64,000 nt of DNA from Chitinispirillaceae bacterium (GTDB lineage Bacteria; Fibrobacterota; Chitinivibrionia; Chitinivibrionales; Chitinispirillaceae): positions 1-64,000 of the forward strand of contig JAFGIN010000055.1 of assembly GCA_016929595.1 (NCBI GenBank), written 5' to 3'. The position numbers were made by a program, and so were the translations under genes. The notes under the pieces were generated by a model that saw nothing but the letters and a program-made list of their open reading frames with translations, made no database searches and had not been told where the DNA came from. Shown here one piece after another: positions 1 through 9,515 of this stretch (positions within the stretch are counted from its first letter, which is position 1; the number at the start of each line of letters is the position of its first letter).

Positions 1-65
1 AGAACATCGGGGTTTTCAAGTTCACAGGGGAATCCGTATAAGCCTTCATCAACTTTTAAAATCAT
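1..65 (-). CDS. 5' end of an unidentified gene (partial)
   Basis: A reading frame opens with ATG at 65 and runs leftward off the window. The 21 visible residues (MILKVDEGLYGFPCELENPD and onward) have ordinary coding composition and no stop. No strong Shine-Dalgarno precedes the ATG. It reads in the same direction as the ABC operon, about 140 bases after the ATPase stop, so it could be a further gene of that unit or an independent one. The fragment is too short to assign a family. Confidence 0.4.
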   Translation of the reverse strand, partial: MILKVDEGLYGFPCELENPDV

Positions 66-208
66 AACTACTTTAGCCTGCAACCCTTTTCTACGCTGGG
101 ATGATTTGGAGCATAGAAAGAGACGCAATTTTACTGGAGGCGGAGAGCTGGAGACATTTATGCTGGTATGGGAGAAGAAACGAAAAATTAATGCTTAATG
201 GAAGTAAT

Positions 209-1693
209 TTACGAGAGATAGTAAATGCACTCCTCGGTGACAAAATGCTCAAAGATCTCTTCATTGTGGGAAATCATAAGCAGTGCACTGCCGGTAGCAC
301 ATTTTTCTTCCAGTAGGTCCAATACTTTTCTGACACTTTTAAAATCGAGTCCGTTGAGCGGTTCATCAAGAATAATGAGATGTGGTGCCGGGACCAGAGT
401 GCGAAGGATATTAAGCCTCTGTTTTTGTCCGCCGCTGAGATAGGCAACTTTCTTTCTTAGAAAATCGTCAGTTACCGTGCCATCAAACAGTTCAGAAAGC
501 TTATTCTTTAGTAAAACGTTGTTTAACTTTTTCCCCGGTAGCCCGTCAAAGGTCTCTTTTACCGTTGCTTGTAGATTAAGGGATTCATCGGCGTGCTGAA
601 AAACCATACCCGCCCTGGTTCCCCAGATTTTTCTTGCCCAGATATTCTGAGATGATTTTTCATTCAATTTTATACCAGAGAGATTCATTGAGAATGAATC
701 GGCTTTATAGATTCCCATGATAATTTTGGCAAGAGTGGTTTTACCAACCCCACTTGGAGCTTTGACATAGGCGATGTCACCCCGTTTAATAACGAGTGGA
801 GCAACTTGAGTATGCTGTTTATCATCGTAAACTGTGTGCTTTTTACCGAAAATTGAAAAATGGGGATCTAAGGAGAGTACAACATTCTTTTTAAACATTC
901 CCTTATTCTGATTGTAGGGAGTTTCAAGCCATTTCAGATAATCTTCAGGAGTGAAATCATTGACAGCAACGGTGCCGCCTTTTACGCGTGTAAGTTCCTT
1001 GAAATGAACTCTGTTCACAAGCCGCTGATGAGAGCGGTATATTTCACTGATGATTGAATAATCATGGGTGATTATCTGAATCGTAAAAGGACGGGCAGCG
1101 AATTTTGCAAATAAAAGAGAAAGAAAAAGATTGCGATATCTATTATCAAGACTTCCCGTTGGTTCATCAAAAACAAAATATGAGGGTTCGTTAACAGGTG
1201 CATTATTTATGAGTGCATTTATTCTTTTAAACGCCATTGCAAGAAGTATTCTTTGTTTTTCCCCTCCGCTGGGACGATATGGCTTGGGATAAAGATCTAT
1301 CAGTTTGCGAACCGATTCATCTCCGGAGGTTTGCCATAGATACCGGAGGATCTCTGAGTCATCAGCACCTTCCAGACTACCTTCATTTAGCTGCTCTCTT
1401 ATTGTTAAGAGTGGATTTAAATGAGAAGACGGTTCCTGAAAAACAAAAAAACTATTGGCGCGAATAGATTTTGTCCATTCATCATTGCAATGATGTCCAT
1501 AGGTTTTATTGTTGATGATTATATCCAGACCGTCCGGATCCAGAAGGCCGTAGAGTGCTTTTGAAAGAACAGACTTCCCGATTCCTGATTCACCAAAAAG
1601 GAAGGTGATCTCATTCTGGTAAACAGGATACTGTGAAACTGAAACGAGTTTCCGGCCGCTTGAAGAGACTGAGATGGAATACCTTCGCTCCAT
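209..1693 (-). CDS. Fused double ATP-binding subunit of a peptide/nickel-type ABC transporter
   Basis: This is the energy-coupling ATPase of a DppD/DppF-like importer, with both nucleotide-binding domains on one chain of about 494 residues. Domain 1 has Walker A GESGIGKS (about residues 34-41), signature PSGGEKQR and Walker B VFDEPTGSLD. Domain 2 has Walker A APSGVGKT (about residue 310), signature LSGGQKQR and Walker B LILDEPLNGLD-like residues. Both sites look intact, so both halves should bind ATP. An upstream in-frame ATG at 1741 exists, but the ATG at 1693 overlaps the permease stop as TAATG, which is typical translational coupling, so I chose it. It is the last gene of the ABC operon. 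Fused DppDF proteins are known, so the fusion alone is not novel. The substrate cannot be read from the sequence. Confidence 0.9.
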   Translation of the reverse strand: MERRYSISVSSSGRKLVSVSQYPVYQNEITFLFGESGIGKSVLSKALYGLLDPDGLDIIINNKTYGHHCNDEWTKSIRANSFFVFQEPSSHLNPLLTIREQLNEGSLEGADDSEILRYLWQTSGDESVRKLIDLYPKPYRPSGGEKQRILLAMAFKRINALINNAPVNEPSYFVFDEPTGSLDNRYRNLFLSLLFAKFAARPFTIQIITHDYSIISEIYRSHQRLVNRVHFKELTRVKGGTVAVNDFTPEDYLKWLETPYNQNKGMFKKNVVLSLDPHFSIFGKKHTVYDDKQHTQVAPLVIKRGDIAYVKAPSGVGKTTLAKIIMGIYKADSFSMNLSGIKLNEKSSQNIWARKIWGTRAGMVFQHADESLNLQATVKETFDGLPGKKLNNVLLKNKLSELFDGTVTDDFLRKKVAYLSGGQKQRLNILRTLVPAPHLIILDEPLNGLDFKSVRKVLDLLEEKCATGSALLMISHNEEIFEHFVTEECIYYLS

Positions 1694-2565
1694 TACAACC
1701 GGTGCCTTTCTGCAAATCCATTCGAAATTGCATAAACACAATACAAAGAGAATACAATAAGAAACGCCACAGTGATTCCCTGAAGGTGCAATGTGAAGAG
1801 ATTGGTAATATATGATGGATTTGTAAATATCGATCCTATTGCAAGAATATCCTGCTTACTGTCAATTTTTGCAAGCAGACTCCCAAGTGTGGATGGTAGC
1901 ATCACAGAGTTAACATCTGATGACAAACCAACTGAAATGATGAAATCAACGCTACATTGAAGAAATACCGCGCTTCCGAAAATAGAGATCAGTTTATTAA
2001 ATATGTGAAGTCGACTGTTTTTCCATAAAATATGAAAGTTGATAATTCTGCTTTCAGAAATACCACAGACCCGCATCGCATTGTAGAAATCGAGCTTCTT
2101 GAAATGATCTATGCGCTCACGCATGAGATCGACAAGCTCTATCACAATAAACAGACTCATTGCTATTCCCATTGCGGGAAAAATGGTGAAACCCGACTTA
2201 AACGTTCCCCGGGTTGCCGCTTGCGCAATAATGACATATGCTATCAGAACACCAACGATCTGAGGTACTGAACGGATGATATTGAGAAAGAACATAAGCA
2301 TGAGAAAGGGAACTCTGTTTTTCATACGTTCAGTGAAGTTAAGTGCAATTGTAATCATCCATCCTAGAAACAGGGTAAAGACAGCAACGATAAAAGCAAT
2401 CGTGAAGGTATTGAAAAAACCGGTGATCACTTTATTGAAAGCAGGCTTGTTAAGAAAAACCATGTCCCAGATTCCAAGCGACAGGATGCCTGTTATCCAG
2501 ATCAGTGTCCAGAGCTGGTCTTTGGAATTATACAGTCGGGAGAAAAAATTAGTGTCAGTTTTCAT
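1693..2565 (-). CDS. ABC transporter permease, DppC-like position
   Basis: An inner-membrane permease of the binding-protein-dependent type, 290 residues. Several hydrophobic segments are visible (about residues 15-35, 45-70, 85-115, 130-145 and 260-280). An EAA-like cytoplasmic loop (AMRVCGISESRIINFHIL, about residues 163-180) is the expected ATPase contact site. The start overlaps the upstream permease by 11 bases and the stop overlaps the ATPase start by one base, so the three genes are translationally coupled. It should pair with the 359-residue permease to form the channel. Family assignment rests on the EAA-like loop, topology and operon position; substrate is unknown. Confidence 0.8.
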   Translation of the reverse strand: MKTDTNFFSRLYNSKDQLWTLIWITGILSLGIWDMVFLNKPAFNKVITGFFNTFTIAFIVAVFTLFLGWMITIALNFTERMKNRVPFLMLMFFLNIIRSVPQIVGVLIAYVIIAQAATRGTFKSGFTIFPAMGIAMSLFIVIELVDLMRERIDHFKKLDFYNAMRVCGISESRIINFHILWKNSRLHIFNKLISIFGSAVFLQCSVDFIISVGLSSDVNSVMLPSTLGSLLAKIDSKQDILAIGSIFTNPSYITNLFTLHLQGITVAFLIVFSLYCVYAISNGFAERHRL

Positions 2566-3634
2566 ATTTGAGACGTTCCCGGTGCATAAGATAATCGGTT
2601 ACAATATCGGTTGCTTTTACAGCATAAAAAATACCAAGAATAATAACGATAACAATATCATAGTTTTTATAAAGAATCTGGCGAAGCATCTCATAAGTAA
2701 GGTGGCCATGGATATTGAGTGCCATCTCTATGATAATCAGACCGGTAATGAGAAATGATGCCTGTTCCTTTATTGTCGCTATATATTGCATGTGAGCATT
2801 TCGATAGATGTGATCGAGAACGTGCCCTTTAAACCGTTTTCTGGGGTGCAGCAGGGCACCAAGTGGTATGCCGGAAGGTACATCAGTTTTCCAGCTGCAT
2901 GCAAGGTTTTTAACCAGCGCACTTTCCACATATCCTCTATGATATTCAATTTTCAGAAATGTGTAAAATTTGTTGGAATAGGTGATCAGAAGTCCATTTG
3001 AAAGAACTCCAAGAAGGATCATGAAGAATGTTGAATCGGTGTTAAATTCTGTACGGATAGAATAGGCGAGTACATACGCCGGAGAGAAAAGAACACCATA
3101 GGCAATAATTTTAAAAAGCTTTACCGGTATCGCTGCAAGTATCGATTTAACTGATCTGCCGGAATTATGAGAGGATGAAATCTGATCTATTGTGTTGCGA
3201 TGGCGAATGAAACGCCATAGGGCTAGAGTCTGTACTCCATAATAAGTAAGTAGCATGACAATAATGTAGGCGAAGATAAAATTCAGATACATTCCGGAAA
3301 GTGAGACTAATTTTTCAAAAGAGAGAGACTGCGCGACATGTGCTCTTTGCAGCTTTGTAGTGTATCGGGCCTTTTTGAGTTGTATCAGTTCAGAAAAAAG
3401 ACTGTCGTTGTGTTGTTTTTTGCCCGGATAAAAAATGTTCATGGCATCTTCTGCGAGCGCCTGCTGAAAAGCATCATTAATGTTGGATATTGGCATATCC
3501 AGTAAGGCATTAAGTTCCACATTTCTGGAGCTGGTCTCATTCTTCCGGTTTGAATTGAACAGTAAAAGAACGGCAATGAGAATTGATGTAACAAAAACAA
3601 TTCCGTAAAGATGTTCAAGTAGTTTATTTTTCAT
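2555..3634 (-). CDS. ABC transporter permease, DppB-like position
   Basis: An inner-membrane protein of 359 residues. It has one N-terminal membrane segment (about residues 9-26), then a periplasmic stretch of about 85 residues, then five or more membrane segments. That is the topology expected of DppB/OppB-type permeases with a large first periplasmic loop. A candidate EAA-like loop lies around YHRGYVESALVKNLACSWKT. The start is the only ATG near the end of the SH3-like gene, 10 bases after that gene's stop; the Shine-Dalgarno is weak (AAAAAGAC). Sequence similarity to the textbook family is not obvious by eye, so the call leans on operon context. Confidence 0.7.
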   Translation of the reverse strand: MKNKLLEHLYGIVFVTSILIAVLLLFNSNRKNETSSRNVELNALLDMPISNINDAFQQALAEDAMNIFYPGKKQHNDSLFSELIQLKKARYTTKLQRAHVAQSLSFEKLVSLSGMYLNFIFAYIIVMLLTYYGVQTLALWRFIRHRNTIDQISSSHNSGRSVKSILAAIPVKLFKIIAYGVLFSPAYVLAYSIRTEFNTDSTFFMILLGVLSNGLLITYSNKFYTFLKIEYHRGYVESALVKNLACSWKTDVPSGIPLGALLHPRKRFKGHVLDHIYRNAHMQYIATIKEQASFLITGLIIIEMALNIHGHLTYEMLRQILYKNYDIVIVIILGIFYAVKATDIVTDYLMHRERLKYEN

Positions 3635-3644
3635 GTCTTTTTGT

Positions 3645-4544
3645 TCATTGCTGCTTACGGGGGCGAATAGTTATCTCCCCGTTAACATACGATGCCTGAT
3701 ACTGTTTTCCAAGAAGAATATGTTCAAGATCCGAAACGATATAATGTGTACTCTTTTCAAGCTGCCTGTATATAGAAGAAGAACCTTTTAATATGCATCG
3801 AATAGTGTTACCTTCTACAGTCATAGACCAGTAGGGATGTGATCTGTTTTGAGAAGTTTTTGTATTGAACCAGGTAAAAATTGTATCATATTGAGCGTTC
3901 GCATAATCTAACCGGGCCTTGATTTTTTCGGAAATTTCCGTAATTACGAACTCTTTTACGGGAATAGAGTTTTGTTTCTGGTTTACCTCAAATACATTCG
4001 CATTACCCTGATACCACCCGTATTGGCCGCTCCCCGACAGCGGGATGCAGTACCAGAAACTGCCGGTGTTAAATATCCTGATAAGGGAAGATCCTTTTGA
4101 AACCGTAAAAGTGCGCGGACCTGAAGATTCTTTAATGTGAAGGGTGATGGAACGTTTAACTTTTACGGTATCATTTCTTACCGTGCATTTTCTGACGATT
4201 TTTTCCCAGGCTGTTTTTTTTCTGATTCTCTGGTGTTTTTCGTCTGTAAGTATGTAACAGGTCTTGTTGTTGTAAATGAAACGGCTCACATTGGTAATCT
4301 GGTCACCGAGCTGCTCACCAAGAGAAACAATCTGTAATGGGGAGTATGGTAAAAATGTTTTTTGATCAGACGCGCTGACCACTTGTTCAAACTCATTAAG
4401 AAATGTGTACACGGAAGGATTTTCAATGATGAGATAATCCGCTACTTTATTCTGACCGCAAATATCGCTAAAAAGCGAACAGAGCAATGCCAGCAAAAGC
4501 GAAAGCCGATATTTTTGAGTATGCCGTTGATGAATCTGGAGCAT
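3645..4544 (-). CDS. Secreted protein with SH3-like segment, in the ABC operon
   Basis: A protein of 299 residues with a probable signal peptide (hydrophobic stretch about residues 14-29, ending near CGQ). The middle (about residues 135-185) resembles a bacterial SH3 domain: a valine-containing strand, a KGSSL turn, FWYCIPL and then GQYGWYQG. The remainder is not recognised. SH3b domains usually bind peptides or cell wall. The gene lies between the solute-binding protein and the permeases of the ABC operon, so an accessory periplasmic role in peptide capture is possible, but that is inference. The start lacks a strong Shine-Dalgarno. Confidence 0.6.
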   Translation of the reverse strand: MLQIHQRHTQKYRLSLLLALLCSLFSDICGQNKVADYLIIENPSVYTFLNEFEQVVSASDQKTFLPYSPLQIVSLGEQLGDQITNVSRFIYNNKTCYILTDEKHQRIRKKTAWEKIVRKCTVRNDTVKVKRSITLHIKESSGPRTFTVSKGSSLIRIFNTGSFWYCIPLSGSGQYGWYQGNANVFEVNQKQNSIPVKEFVITEISEKIKARLDYANAQYDTIFTWFNTKTSQNRSHPYWSMTVEGNTIRCILKGSSSIYRQLEKSTHYIVSDLEHILLGKQYQASYVNGEITIRPRKQQ

Positions 4545-4565
4545 AGTTATTCGAAGTGTTCTTTT

Positions 4566-4599
4566 AAAATCTGCAGCATTTATAAATGCTGCAGATTAT
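4566..4599 (-). terminator. Hairpin inside the ABC operon
   Basis: A perfect 12-bp stem, ATCTGCAGCATT (4569-4580) with AATGCTGCAGAT (4585-4596), and a 4-base TATA loop. On the minus strand the stem is followed by only four T residues. It lies between the solute-binding-protein gene and the SH3-like gene. It could reduce transcription into the transporter genes or stabilise the upstream mRNA, giving more binding protein than permease, as is common in ABC operons. Confidence 0.6.
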
Positions 4600-4627
4600 C
4601 TGATCAAATTAAGTTAAATATGTTTTA

Positions 4628-6361
4628 TTACTTTTTCTTCCGTTCCTGCCACTTCTCAATTGTCGACAGCTGTGATGCAGTACCGTAAAGATCGATCGTT
4701 GTCTGATCGAACTGAGTACCGAAATAGGCCAGTGACGGAAGTGAGAAGAGCCAGCTTCCAAGAACAAGTTTCTGTTCCAGTTGATCAACGAGTTGAGCGT
4801 ACGCCTGCTTGTCACCGATTTCATGCGTTGACATAAAACCGTAGATGTGGGATAGCAACTGCTGAACATCTTCATAGTCATCGGTCTGCTCACTAAGATC
4901 AAGGCCGAAAAAGTTCTTGCGCTTGCTGAATGAAGAGGGATTGATAACCTGTTTCCCTTTGGCATCAACGGTTGTCTGGAGATTTATGCTGTAGGTTTCG
5001 AAATCGGGTTCTCTGAGGAAAATGTTGTAAAGATCAAAAAGAAAATTACTTCTATATCCACTGAACGCAACAAGTACAGCATCATAATTGCCGGAACCTA
5101 TCTCATCATTTTGAACTGCAGTTACTTTTATTTTACCACGGCCGATTGAAGGGTCATTGAGAATTTCGACCAGTTCAGCAAGTTCCTCACGAAAATCATA
5201 ATTGAGGCAGGTCTGAATTCTTACGGTGTCTGATAAAACGGAAAGATCGGGCTCTTCCTCGCGCTCAACCGGTACGACAATCTCTTCTTCGATGTAATAT
5301 GATGTCGTAGGAAATACGCTTTTGTTAAGATGTTCATCGTAATTGTCACCATCACCACGGTAATTTGCGATATGACGCTGCTGCTCGGTACCGATTCTGA
5401 AGAAACGATCCATAACTTTTCTGTTGTTTATAAGAGCTCGAAGTGCGGTACGCTGTTCCAGGGATAATCTGTTAACATTGAACAGTATTCCGAAGAAACA
5501 GGTGCTTATACTTGACTTGTAAAAAAACTTGTTCGTGTCTCCAAGAATAGGGGAGATACTGCCAAATGGTGTACTGAGCAGCGTGTTGATATTCTTGTTT
5601 TTAATTTCTGTTGAATAGGTGCTGTTGTCGATAAATGGTTTGAGAATAACTTTGGGAACAAAAGCACTATTATCTGGTGACTGGTGAAAGAAAATGCTGT
5701 TTTCGTAATTACCAGCTTCTATATACGGTCCGGTACCATTAGTATATGAAGGTGCTTCCATCTGGGAATCAAACGGAAGAAGCTTAAATGAGAGGACCTC
5801 TTTGATATCACCTTCTGTCCAGATGCGGTCTCCTCTGAACTGAAAGGTAATCTCATCATTTTCATCCGGTCCTATAAAATCAAAATCAGGTATTGCCTGA
5901 GAAACAAGGATGAAGTCCGGTGAGATGCTTCCGAGTTTCTGGATTCTACTTAAAGTAAATTTAAGGTCTTTTGCCGTAAACTCAACCGCCTGTGCATCGG
6001 ATATGGCAATCTTATCCTTTTCCATAGCAACACTGTAACTTGAGTGCCATTTGCGTTTAGGTTTAAGTCTTATTTTAACTTTTGACTTAGCATCGATTTC
6101 GATGAATTCACCAAGGCCATCCTCATAGACAATACCACTTGGGTTTGCACTGACATTAAAGATACCATCAAAAACAACCTCGTCGAGTTTGTCCGCAACG
6201 GGTATAGAACTTGGTACATGAGGGTCTATACGCGGCTGTTGATGAGCAATATACGGGATAACAATACGGTTACTGAGATTTTTTGCAAAAAGAAAGTAAT
6301 AGGCAGCACCTGCACCTGCTACGACAAGTACTGACAATATGATAATAATAGCTTTTTTCAT
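4628..6361 (-). CDS. Membrane-anchored solute-binding protein of the ABC transporter (SBP_bac_5-like)
   Basis: The extracytoplasmic substrate receptor of the transporter, 577 residues. The N-terminus is a strong hydrophobic segment (about residues 4-26) with no lipobox cysteine, so it is either cleaved or retained as a membrane anchor. The body has the shape of a family 5 (peptide/nickel) binding protein: an early segment ending in a DGIF-type motif, a KRKWHSS stretch where the family has its RxxxWHDG-like motif, AVEFTAKDLKFTLSRI (family: TADDVxxTxxR), and a TGPY motif near residue 210. The ATG at 6361 has AGGAG six bases upstream. Between this gene and the lipoprotein gene there are only 27 bases, so they are co-transcribed. 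Confidence 0.75.
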   Translation of the reverse strand: MKKAIIIILSVLVVAGAGAAYYFLFAKNLSNRIVIPYIAHQQPRIDPHVPSSIPVADKLDEVVFDGIFNVSANPSGIVYEDGLGEFIEIDAKSKVKIRLKPKRKWHSSYSVAMEKDKIAISDAQAVEFTAKDLKFTLSRIQKLGSISPDFILVSQAIPDFDFIGPDENDEITFQFRGDRIWTEGDIKEVLSFKLLPFDSQMEAPSYTNGTGPYIEAGNYENSIFFHQSPDNSAFVPKVILKPFIDNSTYSTEIKNKNINTLLSTPFGSISPILGDTNKFFYKSSISTCFFGILFNVNRLSLEQRTALRALINNRKVMDRFFRIGTEQQRHIANYRGDGDNYDEHLNKSVFPTTSYYIEEEIVVPVEREEEPDLSVLSDTVRIQTCLNYDFREELAELVEILNDPSIGRGKIKVTAVQNDEIGSGNYDAVLVAFSGYRSNFLFDLYNIFLREPDFETYSINLQTTVDAKGKQVINPSSFSKRKNFFGLDLSEQTDDYEDVQQLLSHIYGFMSTHEIGDKQAYAQLVDQLEQKLVLGSWLFSLPSLAYFGTQFDQTTIDLYGTASQLSTIEKWQERKKK

Positions 6362-6388
6362 GAAAACTCCTGAGAAAATCGAAATGGA

Positions 6389-8779
6389 TCAGTTTTTCTT
6401 GATAATAGGTTTTTGAACCATGACACTTAAACTGTGAACTTTGAATGATGGATGAGAAAAGCTGATCTCAAGGACATTGCCTTTCCCTTTATTCATCTGA
6501 ACCGGACTAATCTGACATTCATAATTATTTGATGCGCTTGGTGCAGTGATTGAGAATCGCCCTTCATTTTTTAACAATTTCTTATTCAGGGTGATTTTAT
6601 CGTACCATTGCTCTGATGCAGCATTCTCTGCGACTTCTTTAGGAAGCTTTATATTAATGTCATACACCGGGAAATTTGCTTCAGTTTCAATATCGATTAT
6701 AAAACGGACGAGATATTTATTTTTCCCTCTTCTACTGTTAGTAACAGGAAGTGCAAACACTCTCCGGTAGTCTTTAGGCTTGACTATCCATTTTGCGGAA
6801 TTGGGGTCACATTCATAAATTCTCTGTTTAATTTTCTTATCCGGCCCTTTTTTATTACCCTCATAGTATTTGCCATGAGTGACTATTGCACGTGCTTTAA
6901 GTACTCCATTATCATTTGGTTTTTTTGTAAATTCGTCAAAGAGAAGTTTGATAGCTTTAGCCGGAAACTCATCTTTACGCATATTTTTAAGGTCATTAAT
7001 CAATGCTTCTTTTCTAGCCGCAAGTTCATTACGGGATCCCGAAGAAAAAGTTACATTGTATGCCGGTAGAAAAACCGAATCCTTGTACAGGGAGTCAACG
7101 TTGTTAAGTTGTCCAATGTTTGCCTCGAGGAATTTGTTAATTCTAGAACGTGAAACTATGTCGATTTTTGTATAGAGTGAATCCTCAAGTTCTTCAACGA
7201 GACCCTTTTTCAATGGAATAATCTGCGATGGGTTAAGGAAATTTATATCATCATGAAGTTTGCGCAGTAAATCTTCAGATGTGTTCCATCGCTGAAGATT
7301 GAGAGCGTTTTCAATTTCACCACCCTGCTGTTCAATAGACATTTTATCCAGAGCACGATATTTATCAAGAAGGAAGGTAAGATGCTGGTTTTGTTTGAGC
7401 ATTCCAAGCATTGAAGAGTAAGACTTCTGGTCTTTTAGGGTATTTAATTGAGGAACCAGAGCTTCGGCTTGTTGATACATTGTAACTGTTGAATCGAGTT
7501 TCAATGAGAATGATGTGATATCCTGTTTAAGCAGCAATGCACAACGATACGCCTGATATTTTCCAGACGCTTCTTCGGGCATTCGTTGAAAAGACGATTT
7601 GATCAAAGATGCATTTTTGGTGATTGGTGTAAAAAAGTTATTATCAGGCATATTCGCAAGTTTTTTAATCAGATTCTCTGTTGTGGCCAGGGAATCTTTC
7701 GCCCTTTGCAGCAATGTACTTCGTGCATCATAATCTTTCGTAAATTTGGTAAGAGCTTTGTATTCAGGAGATGCGGCAATGCCTGCTAACTCACACAGAT
7801 TTTCAACCCGATACAATGGGCCAAGCATGTACACTTCCTGATCGAAAGGACGGGAATCTTCCTTACCGCTGAGACGCTGGTCATAAAAGGGTGGTATTTC
7901 ACCTAATCGTTTTCCAATAACACTTTGTGCTTCCGAAAAGATTGTACTTGGGTAAGAATCCTTTTTCTGGAAGAAATCGATAAAAATATCCACTGATTTA
8001 ACCAGTTCTGCCGGATTTCCACGACTTGCAGCTTCCTTACCGAAAAAATTTAATGTTAGAGCGTAACTGTTTTGAAAGCGTAACTCCTCTTCAAGATCTT
8101 TCTTTAACGTTTTATAGTTTTCATAAGCTTTATCTGTAGAATTAACTATTGATGAGGGGAAAATATCTTCAATCGCCAGAAGTTCCTTTAACAGATTTTC
8201 AAGTTCACCGGTATGATTCTTTACGGTATCGGCGACATGAAAGTAGTTGATACCCTCCAGGTGAGAGCCTCCACCAATAGAATTATAAGCGGTTCTGTCC
8301 ACACGGTTCTTTGCAAGGATGTCAAGAAATTCGGAGTGTTTCGTTTCAAACTTCTGACGCCATTGCGGAGTGTATCGATAATTTACAGAGAATTTTATTT
8401 CCTGAGGTATCTTGTCTATCAATAGGTAGTAACCAGTATTGTTTTTCATTACCGGATAGATACTCAGTGTGTCTGCCGCTGACTCATCGGTAATAGAACC
8501 ATCATATGTTTTCTTATCAATCAGTTTGGACGTTAAAACAGAGTTAAACTGTTTTTTTGAAGGAACATCCAGAACAAGATAAAAATTATCTTCCTGTGGT
8601 GAGGGAAACTGAATGAAATATTTCTTCTCCTTTTTCAGAACAAAATCGTTCTTTCCATTTTTAAGCTCAATGTAGCCAGCTTCAGCAGGAGAGAGTGCCG
8701 GTTTAGGTTGAAGTTGCTTGTATGCAGAGCATCCTGCAAAAAAAAGTGCGGCACTAAACACCAAATAACGAAACTTCAT
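6389..8779 (-). CDS. Large lipoprotein of unknown function heading the ABC operon
   Basis: A protein of 796 residues. It begins with a lipoprotein signal (hydrophobic run then FAGC, cysteine at about residue 17), so it is membrane-tethered on the outside of the inner membrane or in the outer membrane. Residues about 190-620 are rich in Leu, Lys and Glu and look alpha-helical, possibly coiled coil; the last 170 residues look beta-rich (YLVRFIIDIETEANFPVYDI region). I recognise no family. GGGGG lies seven bases before the ATG at 8779; a TTG three bases further upstream is an alternative. It is the first gene of the unit, with the divergent promoter region 8783-9023 in front. A scaffold or substrate-delivery role is only a guess. 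Confidence 0.65.
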   Translation of the reverse strand: MKFRYLVFSAALFFAGCSAYKQLQPKPALSPAEAGYIELKNGKNDFVLKKEKKYFIQFPSPQEDNFYLVLDVPSKKQFNSVLTSKLIDKKTYDGSITDESAADTLSIYPVMKNNTGYYLLIDKIPQEIKFSVNYRYTPQWRQKFETKHSEFLDILAKNRVDRTAYNSIGGGSHLEGINYFHVADTVKNHTGELENLLKELLAIEDIFPSSIVNSTDKAYENYKTLKKDLEEELRFQNSYALTLNFFGKEAASRGNPAELVKSVDIFIDFFQKKDSYPSTIFSEAQSVIGKRLGEIPPFYDQRLSGKEDSRPFDQEVYMLGPLYRVENLCELAGIAASPEYKALTKFTKDYDARSTLLQRAKDSLATTENLIKKLANMPDNNFFTPITKNASLIKSSFQRMPEEASGKYQAYRCALLLKQDITSFSLKLDSTVTMYQQAEALVPQLNTLKDQKSYSSMLGMLKQNQHLTFLLDKYRALDKMSIEQQGGEIENALNLQRWNTSEDLLRKLHDDINFLNPSQIIPLKKGLVEELEDSLYTKIDIVSRSRINKFLEANIGQLNNVDSLYKDSVFLPAYNVTFSSGSRNELAARKEALINDLKNMRKDEFPAKAIKLLFDEFTKKPNDNGVLKARAIVTHGKYYEGNKKGPDKKIKQRIYECDPNSAKWIVKPKDYRRVFALPVTNSRRGKNKYLVRFIIDIETEANFPVYDINIKLPKEVAENAASEQWYDKITLNKKLLKNEGRFSITAPSASNNYECQISPVQMNKGKGNVLEISFSHPSFKVHSLSVMVQKPIIKKN

Positions 8780-9023
8780 CAATGTACCCCCTTTAAGGTG
8801 TGATGTAAAACAACAGAATATTAAATATAATGACTGGTTATAATGATGGGCATGATTTTTGGATTAAAATACAACATCCTGCTACGTTTTTCAATTTTTT
8901 ATCTGCAGATTTTCATATTCGGAGATACCGGCTCTTTTTATCCATTGATTTTTCGCCAGCTTCCGGGTATACTGAGAAATTAATATCAGGATATGTTGTA
9001 GTACCATCCGGGGAACTAATTAG

Positions 9024-9515
9024 ATGGATAAAAACTTTGAGATTAAACGTCAGCAAATGATGAAGGAACTTTCCAGACGCAAAAGAGAGAGTGTGGTTAA
9101 CAGAAAAATTGCTACTATGCAGAAGCTGAATAATGAGCGGTCCTCAATATCTATGGTGGAGCACCCTGAAAAGAAAAAAATTGCGGTTTATGGAGCAGAT
9201 TGTTTTTTTTTGAAAAATTTCCTTAATACATTAAGAATTACCAATGAAATAGTGTATCATTCAGATGTTGAAAAACTGATTGAAATGGTTCTGGATGGTG
9301 ATATCGAAAACATAGCAATTGACCTGGATGAACCAACCGATTGGAGAAAATCTGTTGATGTTTTTACAACTGTTAAAACGCTAAAACCAGATTCGATATT
9401 TTATGTCTGTACAAAAGATCCTGAATGGGTACAGGCAAAAACGCTCGAAAAGCAGGGTGGGGTGATCGTAAAAAAACCGGTGGATTTTGATTACCTTTAC
9501 AGGACTTTAAAATAA
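9024..9515 (+). CDS. Degenerate response-regulator receiver-like protein
   Basis: A protein of 163 residues. The first 45 residues are charged and likely helical (many Arg, Lys, Glu). The rest resembles a CheY-like fold: KKIAVYGADCFFLKNFL where the first strand and helix would be, IDLDEP where the phosphoacceptor strand would be, FYVCTKD where the conserved Thr/Ser strand lies, and VKKPVDFDYLYRTL, matching the conserved Lys-Pro segment. The usual pair of acidic residues after strand 1 is missing, so phosphorylation is doubtful; it may be a pseudo-receiver. GGGGAA sits seven bases before the start. Its stop overlaps the convergent glycosyltransferase by nine bases. Confidence 0.6.
   Translation: MDKNFEIKRQQMMKELSRRKRESVVNRKIATMQKLNNERSSISMVEHPEKKKIAVYGADCFFLKNFLNTLRITNEIVYHSDVEKLIEMVLDGDIENIAIDLDEPTDWRKSVDVFTTVKTLKPDSIFYVCTKDPEWVQAKTLEKQGGVIVKKPVDFDYLYRTLK

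Noticed and set aside
209-1741. Longer ATPase start at 1741
   Set aside because: It overlaps the permease gene by 49 bases and lacks a ribosome-binding site; the ATG at 1693 overlaps the permease stop by one base and fits coupling.
2276-2758. 160-codon plus-strand frame within the permease genes
   Set aside because: It is antisense to well-supported permease genes and spans their junction; its translation has no family features.
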